From Bordetella parapertussis (GTDB lineage Bacteria; Pseudomonadota; Gammaproteobacteria; Burkholderiales; SG8-41): a stretch of 51,555 nucleotides of DNA. A program made the translations under genes and the position numbers. Positions within the stretch are counted from its first letter, which is position 1. Each line of letters begins with the position of its first letter. Positions 1 to 9,084 of this stretch are shown here, piece by piece. Where the stretch lies: the NCBI GenBank assembly GCA_945864585.1, contig CAMBCF010000022.1, forward strand, positions 1 to 51,555. Direction: 5' to 3'. Below the pieces are notes generated by a model, which ran no database searches, was not told the DNA's origin, and was given only the letters and a program-made list of their open reading frames with translations.

Positions 1-212
1 AAGCGCCCGCCGAGTATCACGCCGAGGATGCCATAGAACATCACGTCGTCGAGATCCTGCTGCTTCCACCGGCCGTTGGCATTGGCCTTGATGCGCAGTC
101 GCCCGAACCACCACACCAGCGCGAAGCCCAGCACATACATCAAGCCGTACCAGCGCACGGCCAGCGGGCCGAGGCTGAAGACGATAGGGTCAAAACCGGG
201 GTGTACAAACAT
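1..212 (-). CDS. lgt: Prolipoprotein diacylglyceryl transferase, N-terminal part
   Basis: Lgt moves a diacylglyceryl group from phosphatidylglycerol to the lipobox cysteine of lipoproteins in the inner membrane. Only the first 70 residues are in the window; the gene runs off the left edge. The visible part starts [20 protein letters not shown] and contains the [11 protein letters not shown] segment typical of the first membrane helix, then the start of the GVILGGR motif. It is transcribed away from ilvD, and the start codons are only 66 bp apart, so both promoters must share that gap. The family call is confident from the N-terminal signature. Confidence 0.9.
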   Translation of the reverse strand, partial: MFVHPGFDPIVFSLGPLAVRWYGLMYVLGFALVWWFGRLRIKANANGRWKQQDLDDVMFYGILGVILGGR

Positions 213-278
213 GGGTATCGCGTCGCGTATGAGTTAAAATTCTGCTCCCATTATAAAGCCGCTTTCTGGAGAACCCCC

Positions 279-1964
279 ATGGCCGCCGCCAAACCCCTCA
301 ACCAACGCAGCCAGCTCATCACCGCCGGTGTTGCGCGCTCGCCCAACCGCGCGATGCTGCGTGCAGTGGGTTTTGGCGACAACGATTTCGTCAAACCCAT
401 CGTCGGCGTCGCCAACGGCCATTCGACCATGAACCCGTGCAATGCGGGCATCCAGCCGCTGGTGGATCGCGCGATGGCCGCGTTGCATGAAGCGGGCGCG
501 ATGCCGCAGGTGTTTGGCGTGCCGACGATTACCGATGGCATCGGCATGGGTACGGAAGCCATGAAGTACTCGCTGGTATCCCGCGAAGTGATCGCCGATT
601 GCATCGAGACCGCAGTCAACGGGCAGGCAATGGACGGCGTGCTGGTTTGCGGCGGCTGCGACAAGAACATGCCGGGGGGCATGATCGCGATGGTGCGCAT
701 GAACGTGCCGGCCATCTATGTCTACGGCGGCACCATCAAGCCCGGCAAGTGGAAAGGCATCGACCTTACCATCGTCAGCTCGTTCGAAGCCGTGGGCGCG
801 TACGTCGCAGGCAAGATGAGCGACGAGGATTTTATCGGCATCGAAAAAAACGCCTGCCCGTCGGTGGGCGCGTGCGGCGGCATGTACACCGCCAACACCA
901 TGTCCAGTTCCTTCGAGGCGCTCGGCATGAGCATCCTCGGTTCGTCGCAGATGGCCGCGCCCGATGCGGAGAAAGCCGATTCCGCCGCCGACTCCGCGCG
1001 GGTGCTGGTCAACGCGATAAAAAAGGATATCAAGCCGCGCGATATCGTCACCCGCAAATCCATTGAAAACGCAGTGGCGCTGATCATGGCGACCGGCGGC
1101 TCCACCAACGCCGTGCTGCACTACCTCGCCATCGCACACGCCGCGCAGGTGAAATGGACGATTGACGATTTCGAACGCGTGCGCCGCAAAGTGCCGGTGC
1201 TGTGCGATCTCAAACCGTCTGGACGTTATGTGGCGGTGGATTTCCATCGCGCGGGCGGCGTGCCGCAGGTGCTGAAAATGCTGTTACAGCGCGGGCTGCT
1301 GCACGGCGGGTGCATGACCATCAGCGGCCAGACCATGGCGCAGGCGCTGGCGGATATCCCCGACCATCCGCGCACCGATCAGGATGTGATCCGGCAGTGG
1401 GACAACCCGATGTACAAAAAAGGCCACCTCGCCATACTCAAAGGCAATCTCTCGCCCGAAGGATGCGTCGCCAAAATCACCGGCTTGAAATCGCCGAAGA
1501 TCACCGGCCCCGCGCGCGTGTTTAATTCCGAGCGTGAGACCATGGATGCGATCATGGCGAAAAAGATCAGGCCGGGTGACGTGGTCGTAATCCGCTACGA
1601 AGGCCCGAAAGGCGGCCCCGGTATGCAGGAAATGCTGGCGCCCACCGCCGCGCTGATCGGCCAGGGCCTCGGTGAATCGGTGGGCTTGATTACCGATGGG
1701 CGTTTCTCCGGCGGCACCTGGGGCATGGTGGTCGGTCACGTTTCACCTGAGGCGTACGTGGGCGGCCCGATCGCACTGGTGAAGGAAGGCGATTCCATCA
1801 CCATTGACGCTATAAAACTTCTGATTCAATTAAATATTTCCGCCAGGGAAATGGCTGCGCGCAAAAAGAAATGGAAGCAGCCCAAGCCGCGTTACACGCG
1901 TGGTGCGCTGGCGAAGTTTATGAATACGGTGTCGAGTGCGAGCACGGGTGCAGTTACGGATTGA
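279..1964 (+). CDS. ilvD: Dihydroxy-acid dehydratase
   Basis: Catalyses dehydration of 2,3-dihydroxy-isovalerate and 2,3-dihydroxy-3-methylvalerate, the third step of valine, leucine and isoleucine synthesis, using an Fe-S cluster. The 561-residue product has the family's cysteine sites: NPCN (C54), [10 protein letters not shown] (C127) and [14 protein letters not shown] (C198), and the late [16 protein letters not shown] motif. The frame is open upstream to 201, but ATG 279 is chosen because GGAG lies at 268-271, 7 nt before it, and because the product then matches the usual length of about 557 residues. The gene is divergent from lgt. Confidence 0.97.
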   Translation: MAAAKPLNQRSQLITAGVARSPNRAMLRAVGFGDNDFVKPIVGVANGHSTMNPCNAGIQPLVDRAMAALHEAGAMPQVFGVPTITDGIGMGTEAMKYSLVSREVIADCIETAVNGQAMDGVLVCGGCDKNMPGGMIAMVRMNVPAIYVYGGTIKPGKWKGIDLTIVSSFEAVGAYVAGKMSDEDFIGIEKNACPSVGACGGMYTANTMSSSFEALGMSILGSSQMAAPDAEKADSAADSARVLVNAIKKDIKPRDIVTRKSIENAVALIMATGGSTNAVLHYLAIAHAAQVKWTIDDFERVRRKVPVLCDLKPSGRYVAVDFHRAGGVPQVLKMLLQRGLLHGGCMTISGQTMAQALADIPDHPRTDQDVIRQWDNPMYKKGHLAILKGNLSPEGCVAKITGLKSPKITGPARVFNSERETMDAIMAKKIRPGDVVVIRYEGPKGGPGMQEMLAPTAALIGQGLGESVGLITDGRFSGGTWGMVVGHVSPEAYVGGPIALVKEGDSITIDAIKLLIQLNISAREMAARKKKWKQPKPRYTRGALAKFMNTVSSASTGAVTD

Positions 1965-2046
1965 CGGCAGGCGGCGCCCTACCACTGGCCAATAATGACG
2001 CCGCCAACAGACTTGCGATCATCCTGTTTGAGAACCTGTGCGTCAC

Positions 2047-2160
2047 TCATCGTGATCCGGTTATGTCGCTGCCGCATCCAGGTGCATTGTTCAAACACGA
2101 CAAATAATCTGCGCGCAACTGATCGCACATGATGAACAGGATGTTGCGCACCGCTGCCAT
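2047..2160 (-). pseudogene. Sulfatase/alkaline-phosphatase-fold hydrolase, 5' remnant
   Basis: A 37-codon frame begins MAAVRNILFIMCDQLRADYL, which is the N-terminus of the sulfatase/phosphonate monoester hydrolase family, where the Asp of the CDQ motif binds metal. Homology stops after about 21 residues; the remaining residues are unrelated, and the catalytic Cys/Ser motif and the whole core are absent. It starts 5 nt after the stop of the upstream Bug-type gene, so it was probably the second gene of that operon and lost almost all of its length by deletion. The short tail down to the ilvD stop holds no recognisable coding sequence. Confidence 0.75.
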
Positions 2161-2165
2161 GGCGC

Positions 2166-3146
2166 TCAGTCCGCGCGTATGCCCGCTTCGCGCGCTACTT
2201 TGGACCAGCGTGCGAGTTCGGAGCGGATCAATGTCCCAAACGCCTCGCTCCCACCTTCCGCCGCAGCCGCCATACCAAGCGTCGCAACCCGCTCCTTGAT
2301 GTCCGGCGATGCCCCGATTTTTGCGATCTCGCTCGCCATTCTCCCGATGATGGCCTTCGGCGTTGCGCGTGGCGCGACCAGTCCTTGCCACGAGCGTATC
2401 TCGATACCGGCATAGCCAAGCTCGACCATGGTCGGCACCTCGGAAAATGCCGGCAACCGGCGCGGCGCGGGCGTAGCCAGCGCGCGCAGCCTGCCCGACT
2501 GGATGTGCGGGCTGGCCGCCGGCGTCGCTGCAAACATCATGTCCACCTGTTCGCCAACGACTGCGGACACGCCCTGCACAGCACCTTTAAACGGCACGTG
2601 CCGGATATCGATGTCTGTGTATCGTTTGAAAAATTCTCCCGACAGGTGCGCGGGCGTGGCACTGCCGCCGGATGCGAATGTAATCCGATCCGGCTGTGAT
2701 TTAGCTGGGGCGACAATATCCTTAACCGATTTCCACGGAGACGATGCACGCACGACCAGCAAGTGAGACTCCCAATTGGTCTGGATCACCGGTGCTAAGT
2801 CGGCAACCATGTCAAAGGGAACATTGGGCAGCAGAGTGGGTGCGAGCAGGTTGGGCAGTGAAATGATGCCGAATGTATAGCCGTCGGGCGTGGCCTTGGC
2901 CACGGCGTTGAGACCTATCGTGCCAATCGCCCCAGGGCGGTTCTCAACTACAACCGGCTGACCAAGGGCGGCAACTAGCCGTTCGCCGAAGATGCGCGCC
3001 ACGACATCCGGCGGAGAACCCGGCGCGGACGACACAATCATGCGGATGGGCTTGTTCGGATAGACGGGCGGCGCGGCGGCCTGCGCAACGAAGGTTAGCG
3101 GCAAAATAGCTGAAGCCAATAATGCGTGATTCCAGTTGAATGTCAT
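2166..3146 (-). CDS. Bug-family (TctC-type) periplasmic solute-binding protein
   Basis: Binds a small carboxylate or similar solute in the periplasm; the family works with TctAB permeases or as orphan receptors. ATG 3146 gives 326 residues, with a signal peptide running to about FVAQAAA, followed by the family start YPNKPIRMIVSSAPG. VENRPGAIGTIG and TPDGYTFG are further family signatures. A longer in-frame start at 3227 is rejected because GGAGG lies 6 nt upstream of 3146. No tctA or tctB is present; the ligand is unknown. A LysR fragment lies on the other side of its promoter, the usual partner arrangement for such genes. Confidence 0.9.
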   Translation of the reverse strand: MTFNWNHALLASAILPLTFVAQAAAPPVYPNKPIRMIVSSAPGSPPDVVARIFGERLVAALGQPVVVENRPGAIGTIGLNAVAKATPDGYTFGIISLPNLLAPTLLPNVPFDMVADLAPVIQTNWESHLLVVRASSPWKSVKDIVAPAKSQPDRITFASGGSATPAHLSGEFFKRYTDIDIRHVPFKGAVQGVSAVVGEQVDMMFAATPAASPHIQSGRLRALATPAPRRLPAFSEVPTMVELGYAGIEIRSWQGLVAPRATPKAIIGRMASEIAKIGASPDIKERVATLGMAAAAEGGSEAFGTLIRSELARWSKVAREAGIRAD

Positions 3147-3244
3147 GTTGCGCCTCCGGTTGCGCCGGGCGTCTGCCAGCATGGGTCGCATTAGACCACG
3201 GTGCTTCGTCCCGATGTAAGATGGCAAAGTAATAACTACGATAG

Positions 3245-3398
3245 ATAGCGCGGGATGAAACCTTGGATTTCACCATCGGCCCCCGGTTCGATGGCAAGCT
3301 CGATCCCGCGCTGGCATTTCGCCCATTGTTCCGCCACGATTTCGTCGTCGCGGTGCGCAGGAGACATCCGCTGCGCGACGCGCGCTCGCTCACCCCCC
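3245..3398 (+). pseudogene. LysR-family regulator, internal fragment of the effector domain
   Basis: The frame beginning at about 3245 reads [19 protein letters not shown] and then [18 protein letters not shown], which is the middle of a LysR substrate-binding domain. The helix-turn-helix N-terminus and the C-terminal half are missing: there is a TAG just upstream, and at 3399 the sequence switches to a different gene. It reads away from the Bug-family gene, the orientation expected for a divergent LysR regulator of it. It cannot encode a working regulator. Confidence 0.75.
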
Positions 3399-3550
3399 TG
3401 CCACTGGTGCCATGTGATGGCGCATGAGTCGTTCGAGGACGTAGCGGTTGCGGCAGAGATGAGCCGGCTCTACGTCAACATCAAAGTGGATCGCGAAGAG
3501 CGCCCTGACCTTGATCAGATTTACCAGACTGCGCATCACATGCTCACGCA
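3399..3550 (+). pseudogene. DUF255 gene fragment, diverged partial copy of the gene at 4302-6356
   Basis: This 152-bp piece aligns without gaps to 4449-4600 at an offset of exactly 1050 bp, with about 14 mismatches in 150 positions (roughly 91% identity). It encodes [14 protein letters not shown] and [18 protein letters not shown], the thioredoxin-like active-site region of the DUF255/YyaL family. Most differences are synonymous and the frame is intact, so the copy was under protein-level selection until recently. The start is fused to a LysR fragment; the end abuts the 3' end of mazF. Confidence 0.85.
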
Positions 3551-3852
3551 AACATTTCTAATAGCACGGGATGCCACAACGCCAGATCCACCTTCCCGAT
3601 TTTGCCGGTCAGGCGAGTTTTGTCGACGCTGCGAATCTGATCGAGCAGTACACGTCCTCGCTTGCCTTGCAGGTGGATTTCCGGACGGCAGCCCAGCGCT
3701 TGGCCTTTGCTGGTGATTGGCGCAACGATGACGCGCGGCAATGTATCATTCATGTCATCAGGGGAGACCACGAGCGCCGGACGTGTCTTCTTGATTTCCG
3801 TGCCGATGGTTGGGTCGAGATTGACCCAGTAAACCTCGCCACGCTTTACCAC
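3544..3852 (-). CDS. mazF: MazF/PemK-family mRNA interferase toxin
   Basis: Sequence-specific endoribonuclease toxin of a type II toxin-antitoxin pair. The 102-residue product opens [20 protein letters not shown] and continues [13 protein letters not shown], the MazF signature; later IVAPITSK and [10 protein letters not shown] match the family core. GTG 3852 is chosen as start because it overlaps the antitoxin stop and places RGEVYW at the N-terminus; a longer in-frame start at 3900 would overlap mazE heavily. The stop codon and last alanine lie in the adjoining DUF255 fragment (3544-3550), so the 3' end was formed at a recombination junction. The protein still looks full length. Confidence 0.9.
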   Translation of the reverse strand: MVKRGEVYWVNLDPTIGTEIKKTRPALVVSPDDMNDTLPRVIVAPITSKGQALGCRPEIHLQGKRGRVLLDQIRSVDKTRLTGKIGKVDLALWHPVLLEMFA

Positions 3853-4091
3853 GCCCAATCCTTGTCGTCGCCCGGAAGCACATCGGGCCAATCGGACCAT
3901 CGGGCGGCTGTTTCCTTGTTTGCAACAAAGTTGTCGAACCAGCCGGCGCGCGGCGCACGCACCGGTTCGATTACCAGCCGCCCATCGTCAATGTGAAGCT
4001 CGATCTCGTTCTCAATACGGCATGCCGCCAACAGCGCAGCGGGAATCAGCACGCCGCGTGAATTGCCAATTTTTCGCACTGTAGTTCGCAT
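3846..4091 (-). CDS. mazE: MazE/AbrB-family antitoxin
   Basis: DNA-binding antitoxin that neutralises MazF and represses its own operon. The N-terminal swapped-hairpin motif [20 protein letters not shown] is clear; the acidic and Trp-rich tail ([16 protein letters not shown]) is the toxin-binding end. Two in-frame ATGs exist at 4097 and 4091. GGAGG at 4100-4104 is 2 nt from the first and 8 nt from the second, so 4091 is preferred. The stop overlaps the GTG of mazF (GTGGTAA), which indicates translational coupling. A palindromic operator lies just upstream. Confidence 0.9.
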   Translation of the reverse strand: MRTTVRKIGNSRGVLIPAALLAACRIENEIELHIDDGRLVIEPVRAPRAGWFDNFVANKETAARWSDWPDVLPGDDKDWAW

Positions 4092-4110
4092 GGCCATTGC
4101 CTCCGCAAAA

Positions 4111-4127
4111 TAATAACAATGTTATTA
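4111..4127 (-). promoter_or_regulatory. Palindromic operator upstream of mazE
   Basis: TAATAACAATGTTATTA is a perfect inverted repeat with 8-bp arms around one central base, placed 20 bp upstream of the mazE start. AbrB-type antitoxins bind such AT-rich palindromes to repress their own promoter. On the minus strand TAAAAT lies just upstream of it (4136-4131), a possible -10 element. That it is the MazE site is inferred from position and symmetry. Confidence 0.6.
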
Positions 4128-4301
4128 CATTTTAACCTCGTGTGCAAGCAGCGATTCTGGACTGCTCGGAAGCAGCCGGTCGTGGAGGACGGCTTGGGTG
4201 GGGTCGAAACCGCCGGCTCACGTTTTTCCAATGCTGTCACTCGCGCGGCGCATGTTCCAACCCAGCCTGTGACAGAATCCGCAGGAATTAGCGGAACCGC
4301 C

Positions 4302-6356
4302 ATGCCCAATCGCCTCGCCCACGAAACCAGTCCCTACCTTCAGCAACACGCCGATAACCCCGTCGACTGGTATGCGTGGGGCGAGGAAGCGCTAGCACGT
4401 GCGCGTGCAGAGGACAAGCCGATTCTGCTGTCGGTCGGCTACTCCGCATGCCACTGGTGCCATGTGATGGCGCATGAATCGTTCGAGGACACGGCGGTGG
4501 CGGCGGAGATGAACCGGCTCTACGTCAACATCAAGGTCGATCGCGAAGAGCGACCCGACCTTGATCAGATTTATCAGACTGCGCATCAACTGCTCACGCA
4601 GCGCAACGGCGGCTGGCCGCTGACGATGTTTTTGATGCCCGACGGCACGCCTTTTTTCGGCGGCACGTATTTCCCGAAGACGCCGCGTTACAACATGCCG
4701 GGGTTTTTGGATCTGCTGCCGCGCATTGAACAGGCGTATCGCGAACAGCGTACGGAAATCGGCAAACAAAATGCATCGCTGATGGCGGCGATGGCGGGCA
4801 CCGTGCCGGTTGCTGCCGCTGCCGGTGAATTCCAGCATGCGCCGGTGACGAAGGCAGTACAGGAATTCGCGCAGGTGTTTGATCGTGAACACGGCGGCAT
4901 CGGCCGCGCGCCGAAATTCCCGCACCCGTACGAGCTGGCATATTGCCTGCGCTGGCACGCGCTGGAGGGCGACACCGATCGTGACAAGATCGGCCTCGAC
5001 ATCACGCACACCACGCTCACGCAAATGGCCGAAGGCGGCATCTACGATCATCTGGGCGGCGGCTTTGCGCGCTACAGCGTCGATGACACCTGGACTATTC
5101 CGCACTTCGAGAAAATGCTCTACGACAACGGGCCGCTGCTGGCGCTCTACAGCGATGCCTGGCTGGTGACGCAAGCGCCGCGCTACAAGTCCGTTTGCGC
5201 GGAAACGGCGGCGTGGGTGATGCGCGAAATGCAGCATAGCGACGGTGGCTACTACTCGTCGTTCGACGCCGATTCGGAACACGTCGAAGGCAAGTTTTAC
5301 GTGTGGACGCCGGACGAAGTAAAGGCGCTGCTCACGCCCGAAGAATACGCCGTTGCAGCGCCGCACTACGGTCTCGATGGCGCTTCCAATTTCGAGCATG
5401 AGTTTTGGCATTTGCGCGTCGTGCAGCCGTTGCCTGATGTTGCTGCGACGCTCAACTTGCCGCTGGCCGATTGCGAATCGCTGCTCGCGGCCGCGCGCGC
5501 GAGGCTGCTCACGCTACGCAACACGCGCATCTGGCCCGGCCGCGACGAAAAAATCCTCACCAGCTGGAATGCGCTGATGATCAAGGGCATGGCGCGAGCG
5601 GCGCGCGTGTTCAATCAACCCGCGTGGCTCGCCTCCGCGCAAAGCGCGCTGGATTTCATCCACCGCACCTTGTGGCAGGATGGCCGCCTGCTCGCCACCT
5701 GCAAGGACGGCAAGGCGCATCTGAATGCCTATCTCGACGACTACGCGTTTTTGCTGGATGCGCTGCTGGAGTTGATGCAGACCGAGTTTGGTGCCGATGA
5801 TCTGCAATTCGCACGCGCGCTCGCGGATTGCCTGCTTGAGCAATTCGAGGATCGCGAGCACGGTGGTTTTTTCTTTGTGAGTCACGATCACGAAAAACTT
5901 ATCCACCGCAACAAGCCGGGCCACGACCACGCCACGCCATCCGGCAACGGCATCGCTGCGTTTGCGCTGCAACGGCTGGGGCATATGATCGGCGAGCTGC
6001 GTTATATCGAAGCCGCCGAGAGCGCTATCCGCCTGTTTTACGGCGCGATGCAGCGTCAGCCCAGCGGCTTTGTGAGTTTGCTCACCGCGCTGGAAGAAGC
6101 GCTGACGCCACCGAGCGTCGTGGTGTTGCGCGGGGAAGCGCCCGTGCTCGACGAATGGCAACGTGCGCTCGCCGCGCGGTATCGTCCGCACACATTGGTG
6201 TTTGCCTTGAGCAACCATCTCAGCGGCCTGCCGCCCAGCCTGAACAAGCCGGCGTCGGTACACGAAGTCAACGCGTGGCTTTGCCGAGGCGTTAGTTGCT
6301 TGCCGCCAACCTCGAATTTGGGCACAATCGAGCGCTTGCTGGATCAGGCGCCTTAA
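4302..6356 (+). CDS. DUF255 / YyaL-family thioredoxin-domain protein
   Basis: A 684-residue protein of the family related to SPATA20. The N-terminal thioredoxin-like domain ([20 protein letters not shown], then [16 protein letters not shown]) carries the CxxC-type pair; the C-terminal two thirds resemble six-hairpin (alpha/alpha)6 glycosidase folds ([35 protein letters not shown]). The biochemical role of the family is not settled. ATG 4302 is chosen over the open frame from 4119 because [13 protein letters not shown] is the conserved N-terminus. A small cytochrome c gene follows 41 nt downstream. A diverged 152-bp copy of its active-site region lies at 3399-3550. Confidence 0.93.
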   Translation: MPNRLAHETSPYLQQHADNPVDWYAWGEEALARARAEDKPILLSVGYSACHWCHVMAHESFEDTAVAAEMNRLYVNIKVDREERPDLDQIYQTAHQLLTQRNGGWPLTMFLMPDGTPFFGGTYFPKTPRYNMPGFLDLLPRIEQAYREQRTEIGKQNASLMAAMAGTVPVAAAAGEFQHAPVTKAVQEFAQVFDREHGGIGRAPKFPHPYELAYCLRWHALEGDTDRDKIGLDITHTTLTQMAEGGIYDHLGGGFARYSVDDTWTIPHFEKMLYDNGPLLALYSDAWLVTQAPRYKSVCAETAAWVMREMQHSDGGYYSSFDADSEHVEGKFYVWTPDEVKALLTPEEYAVAAPHYGLDGASNFEHEFWHLRVVQPLPDVAATLNLPLADCESLLAAARARLLTLRNTRIWPGRDEKILTSWNALMIKGMARAARVFNQPAWLASAQSALDFIHRTLWQDGRLLATCKDGKAHLNAYLDDYAFLLDALLELMQTEFGADDLQFARALADCLLEQFEDREHGGFFFVSHDHEKLIHRNKPGHDHATPSGNGIAAFALQRLGHMIGELRYIEAAESAIRLFYGAMQRQPSGFVSLLTALEEALTPPSVVVLRGEAPVLDEWQRALAARYRPHTLVFALSNHLSGLPPSLNKPASVHEVNAWLCRGVSCLPPTSNLGTIERLLDQAP

Positions 6357-6397
6357 TAAATCTTCATAGAAACAAAACCTTACAAGGAAATATCGAA

Positions 6398-6709
6398 ATG
6401 AAATCTGTGATCTCGGCCTCTGCCGTAGCCTTGGGATTGCTGCTCGCGGGCGGTGCGCAGGCTGACGAAAAACTTGCGCGGGCCAACGGCTGCATGACTT
6501 GCCATCAGATCGACAAAAAAATTCTCGGCCCCGGCTTCAAGGAAATCGCGAACAAATACCGCGGCGCCGCGGGCGCCGAAGCCGCGTTGGTGAAAAAGAC
6601 TAAAGACGGTGGCAAAGGCGCCTGGGGCGAGATGATTATGCCGCCCAATGCCCATGTAAAAGATGCTGACATTGCGACCATGGTGAAGTGGATCATGAGC
6701 CTGAAGTAA
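6398..6709 (+). CDS. Class I cytochrome c (c551/c552 type), periplasmic
   Basis: A 103-residue monohaem electron carrier. Residues 1-22 form a signal peptide ending GGAQA; the mature protein starts at D23. The haem site is CMTCH (C32, C35, H36) and the likely axial ligand is M81 in IMPPN, as in c551-type cytochromes that feed nitrite reductases or peroxidases and oxidases. AAGGAA at 6384-6389 is the ribosome site, 8 nt before ATG 6398; the frame open upstream to 6296 overlaps the preceding gene and is not used. A strong terminator follows. The redox partner cannot be told from the window. Confidence 0.93.
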   Translation: MKSVISASAVALGLLLAGGAQADEKLARANGCMTCHQIDKKILGPGFKEIANKYRGAAGAEAALVKKTKDGGKGAWGEMIMPPNAHVKDADIATMVKWIMSLK

Positions 6710-6725
6710 AGCGTGCAAGGTTTAA

Positions 6726-6753
6726 AAAAAAGCCGGCGCAAGCCGGCTTTTTT
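6726..6753. terminator. Intrinsic terminator after the cytochrome c gene, probably bidirectional
   Basis: A 7-bp perfect stem, AGCCGGC / GCCGGCT, with a GCAA tetraloop, is flanked by an A-run on the left and a T-run on the right, so it can end transcripts from both the cytochrome gene and the convergent gene at 6780-7604. Confidence 0.9.
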
Positions 6754-6779
6754 GTGGGGCTGAAGCGAAAAAACAGGCG

Positions 6780-7604
6780 CTAGAAAAATGCCAGCGCGCG
6801 GGCTTCGATACTCTGCCGCGGCGGCGCACCCGGCGGCGTTGCCGGATCGGTAAAGGCGGTGTGTGCAGTAAAGCGCGCACGGCCGTCCTTCGCCGAATCA
6901 TAGACCTTGAACACCAGCGCTTCGTCGCGCGTCATTTTGGGGAAGTAAATCCAGCGATGCGCCGGATTGTAGGCGAGGCGATAGGTCTGGCCGACGCGGG
7001 TGGGGTAACGACGTTCGGCGATCAGCAAATCCTCAAACGCGATGGTGCGCGCGTCGGCCATGGCCAGCGGATTCGACTCGATGGGCTGGTTGATCGCGCG
7101 CCACACCTGAATGATCGCAAAGCGCCGCTGCAGCAGTTCATCGGCTTCATCCGGCAGCAGATCGCGCACGCGCTGCGGCCCTGACCATTCGGTGTAATCG
7201 TTGTGGGCGGAAATCACCGGTTCGCGGATCAAACGCGCCTCGCGTTCGGTTTGATCGCCGGAGCGCAGCGTGTGATCGAACAACACCACGCGTGTGGCCC
7301 CTGATTCGCGCTGGATCAGGTCCTCGACTTCACGGTAATAGACAGACTTTAATTCCTGCTCGTCGAAAAAACTTTGCACCGCGGTTTTGTGCTCAACAAA
7401 CACGAAGCCGCTTTCTTCCAGCTTGAACGTCGCCGCCAGCGGCCGGCCATTCTCCATGGGCATCGGACGCGATTCGATCTGGCCTTGGCGCCGCCGGCTG
7501 AGGTCGCCGGGGCCAAAGGTTTCGTTGACCAGTTTTTCGCCGCTGTTCAGCGTGTACGGTATTTCGATTAGCGTTTGCGCAATTTGCTCGTGGGGCGCGT
7601 TCAT
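6780..7604 (-). CDS. CmcJ/NvfI-family oxidoreductase-like protein
   Basis: A 274-residue soluble protein resembling the CmcJ/NvfI group, named from a cephamycin-pathway protein and fungal oxygenases. Typical positions are visible: VVLFDHTLR (106-114), SAHNDYTEWSG (132-142) followed by RVRDLLP, the QVWRAINQPIESNPLAMADA stretch (166-185) and HRWIYFPKM (216-224). The spaced His and Asp residues fit a 2-oxoglutarate/Fe(II)-type site, but members in ordinary bacteria have no known substrate and no antibiotic genes are nearby. It is a single gene, convergent with the cytochrome and divergent from the liv operon. Confidence 0.8.
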   Translation of the reverse strand: MNAPHEQIAQTLIEIPYTLNSGEKLVNETFGPGDLSRRRQGQIESRPMPMENGRPLAATFKLEESGFVFVEHKTAVQSFFDEQELKSVYYREVEDLIQRESGATRVVLFDHTLRSGDQTEREARLIREPVISAHNDYTEWSGPQRVRDLLPDEADELLQRRFAIIQVWRAINQPIESNPLAMADARTIAFEDLLIAERRYPTRVGQTYRLAYNPAHRWIYFPKMTRDEALVFKVYDSAKDGRARFTAHTAFTDPATPPGAPPRQSIEARALAFF

Positions 7605-7746
7605 GGTTTCACCTTTTGCAGGGAGCTGATGCGCAAGACTAGGCCATCTACGGGTGCTTGGTCAAATCAACACTGGTCACTTACCTCGAGCCCTGGGCGG
7701 GGGTTGAGGTTCGCGGCAAGCCTGCGCGCAAAGCGGGCCGCCGCGT

Positions 7747-7775
7747 TTGACATCCCCCACAGCGCGAACGATAAT
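7747..7775 (+). promoter_or_regulatory. Sigma-70 promoter of the liv operon
   Basis: TTGACA at 7747-7752 matches the -35 consensus exactly, and GATAAT at 7770-7775 matches the -10 at five of six positions; the spacer is 17 bp. A transcript would start near 7782, about 37 nt before the ATG of the binding protein, which carries a GGAGGAG ribosome site. Confidence 0.75.
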
Positions 7776-7818
7776 CAATTTCACTTACAAACAACAGCTG
7801 GCCGACGGAGGAGAAATC

Positions 7819-9060
7819 ATGGACCGCAGACAGTTAATCAAGGTAGCTGCAGCAGTAGCAACGGCATTGGCAGTGGCCGCTTGTGGCGACAAAGCACCGC
7901 CGCCCGCGCCCAAAGCAGAGGCGCCAAAGGCGCCTGAAGTGCTGATCGTAAAAATAGGCTCGGCGTCACCGCTTACCGGGCCGCAGGCGCACATCGGCAT
8001 CGACATCCGCAACGGCGTGCAACTGGCGATTGAAGACGCCAACAAAGCCGGCGTCAGCATAGGCGGCAAGGCGGTAAAGCTGGAGTTGGTGGCGGAAGAC
8101 GACGAAGCGAATCCGACCAAGGCCACCACGGTGGCGCAAAAACTCGTCGATGCCAAGGTGTCGGCGGTGGTTGGACACTTTAACTCCGGCGCATCGATAC
8201 CCGCGTCGAAGATTTACGCCGACGCCGGCATACCGCAAATCTCGCCCTCGTCCACCAATCCCGATTACACTTTGAAGGGTTACAAAACCACGTTTCGCGT
8301 GGTTGCGCATGACGGCCAGCAGGGGCCGACGCTGGGCCGTTTCGCGCTCGACAACCTGAAAGCAAAAACCATCGCGGTGATCGATGACAGCACGGCTTAT
8401 GGACAAGGCTTGGCGGATAATTTCGAGGCTACAGTGAAAGCCGGCGGCGCCAAGGTGGTGGCGCGCGAGCACACCACCGATAAAGACACCGATTTCAAAG
8501 CAATCCTCACCAAGATCAAGGGCAGAAATCCTGATCTGATCATGTTCGGCGGTATTGATCCGCAGGCCGGACCGATGAAAAAACAAATGGCCGAGCTGGG
8601 TATCAAGGCGCGGTTTATCGGCGGCGACGGCATGCAGACGCCGAACTTCATCAAGCTTGCGGGTGATGCTGCCGAGGGCACGATAGCGTCGATTCCCGGA
8701 CTGCCGAAAGAAAAAATGCCCGGCGGCACGGCGTTCCTTGCGAAATTCAAAGCCAAGTTCAATGCCGAGGTGGAGCTGTTTGCGCCGATGGGCTACGACG
8801 CGGTGATGGTGCTGATCGAGGCGATGAAGCGCGCCGGGTCGTCTGATCCCGCGAAGTTCCTGGCCGAAGTGGGCAAGACCGATTACAAGGGCGTGATCGG
8901 ACCGATCGCGTTTGACGACAAGGGCGACTTGAAAAACGGCCCCATCACAATGTATGTGGTGAAGGGCGGCAAGTGGGAAGCGCTGGAAACCGTAATCCCC
9001 GGCGTGGCGCCCGCAGCGGCAGCCAAAGCAGAAGCCCCCAAGGAAGCAGCGAAGAAGTAA
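7819..9060 (+). CDS. livJ: Branched-chain amino-acid ABC transporter substrate-binding lipoprotein
   Basis: Receptor of a high-affinity leucine/isoleucine/valine-type uptake system. The 413-residue product has a signal sequence ending at lipobox VAAC (C22), so it is probably a membrane-anchored lipoprotein. A Pro/Ala/Lys-rich linker (25-39) precedes the type I periplasmic-binding fold: KIGSASPLTGPQAHIG, GHFNSGASIPAS, and IDDSTAYGQGLADN. A similar Ala/Lys/Glu-rich tail ends the protein. GGAGGAG 5-10 nt upstream supports ATG 7819. It is the first gene of the operon, and a terminator-like hairpin before livH should raise its level over the permease. Exact substrate (amino acid, amide or urea) is not decided by sequence. 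Confidence 0.9.
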   Translation: MDRRQLIKVAAAVATALAVAACGDKAPPPAPKAEAPKAPEVLIVKIGSASPLTGPQAHIGIDIRNGVQLAIEDANKAGVSIGGKAVKLELVAEDDEANPTKATTVAQKLVDAKVSAVVGHFNSGASIPASKIYADAGIPQISPSSTNPDYTLKGYKTTFRVVAHDGQQGPTLGRFALDNLKAKTIAVIDDSTAYGQGLADNFEATVKAGGAKVVAREHTTDKDTDFKAILTKIKGRNPDLIMFGGIDPQAGPMKKQMAELGIKARFIGGDGMQTPNFIKLAGDAAEGTIASIPGLPKEKMPGGTAFLAKFKAKFNAEVELFAPMGYDAVMVLIEAMKRAGSSDPAKFLAEVGKTDYKGVIGPIAFDDKGDLKNGPITMYVVKGGKWEALETVIPGVAPAAAAKAEAPKEAAKK

Positions 9061-9084
9061 AGAGTCCCGTCATTCGAGACTGAA

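Noticed and set aside
234-1247. Long open frame on the minus strand opposite ilvD
   Set aside because: It overlaps ilvD completely, has a His/Arg-rich composition typical of antisense of GC-rich genes, and shows no family motif.
3846-4097. mazE start at ATG 4097
   Set aside because: GGAGG would be only 2 nt away; ATG 4091 has the correct 8-nt spacing. Kept as an alternative only.
4392-5411. Open frame of 339 codons on the minus strand opposite the DUF255 gene
   Set aside because: Antisense shadow with biased Arg/His composition; the plus-strand gene has clear conserved motifs.
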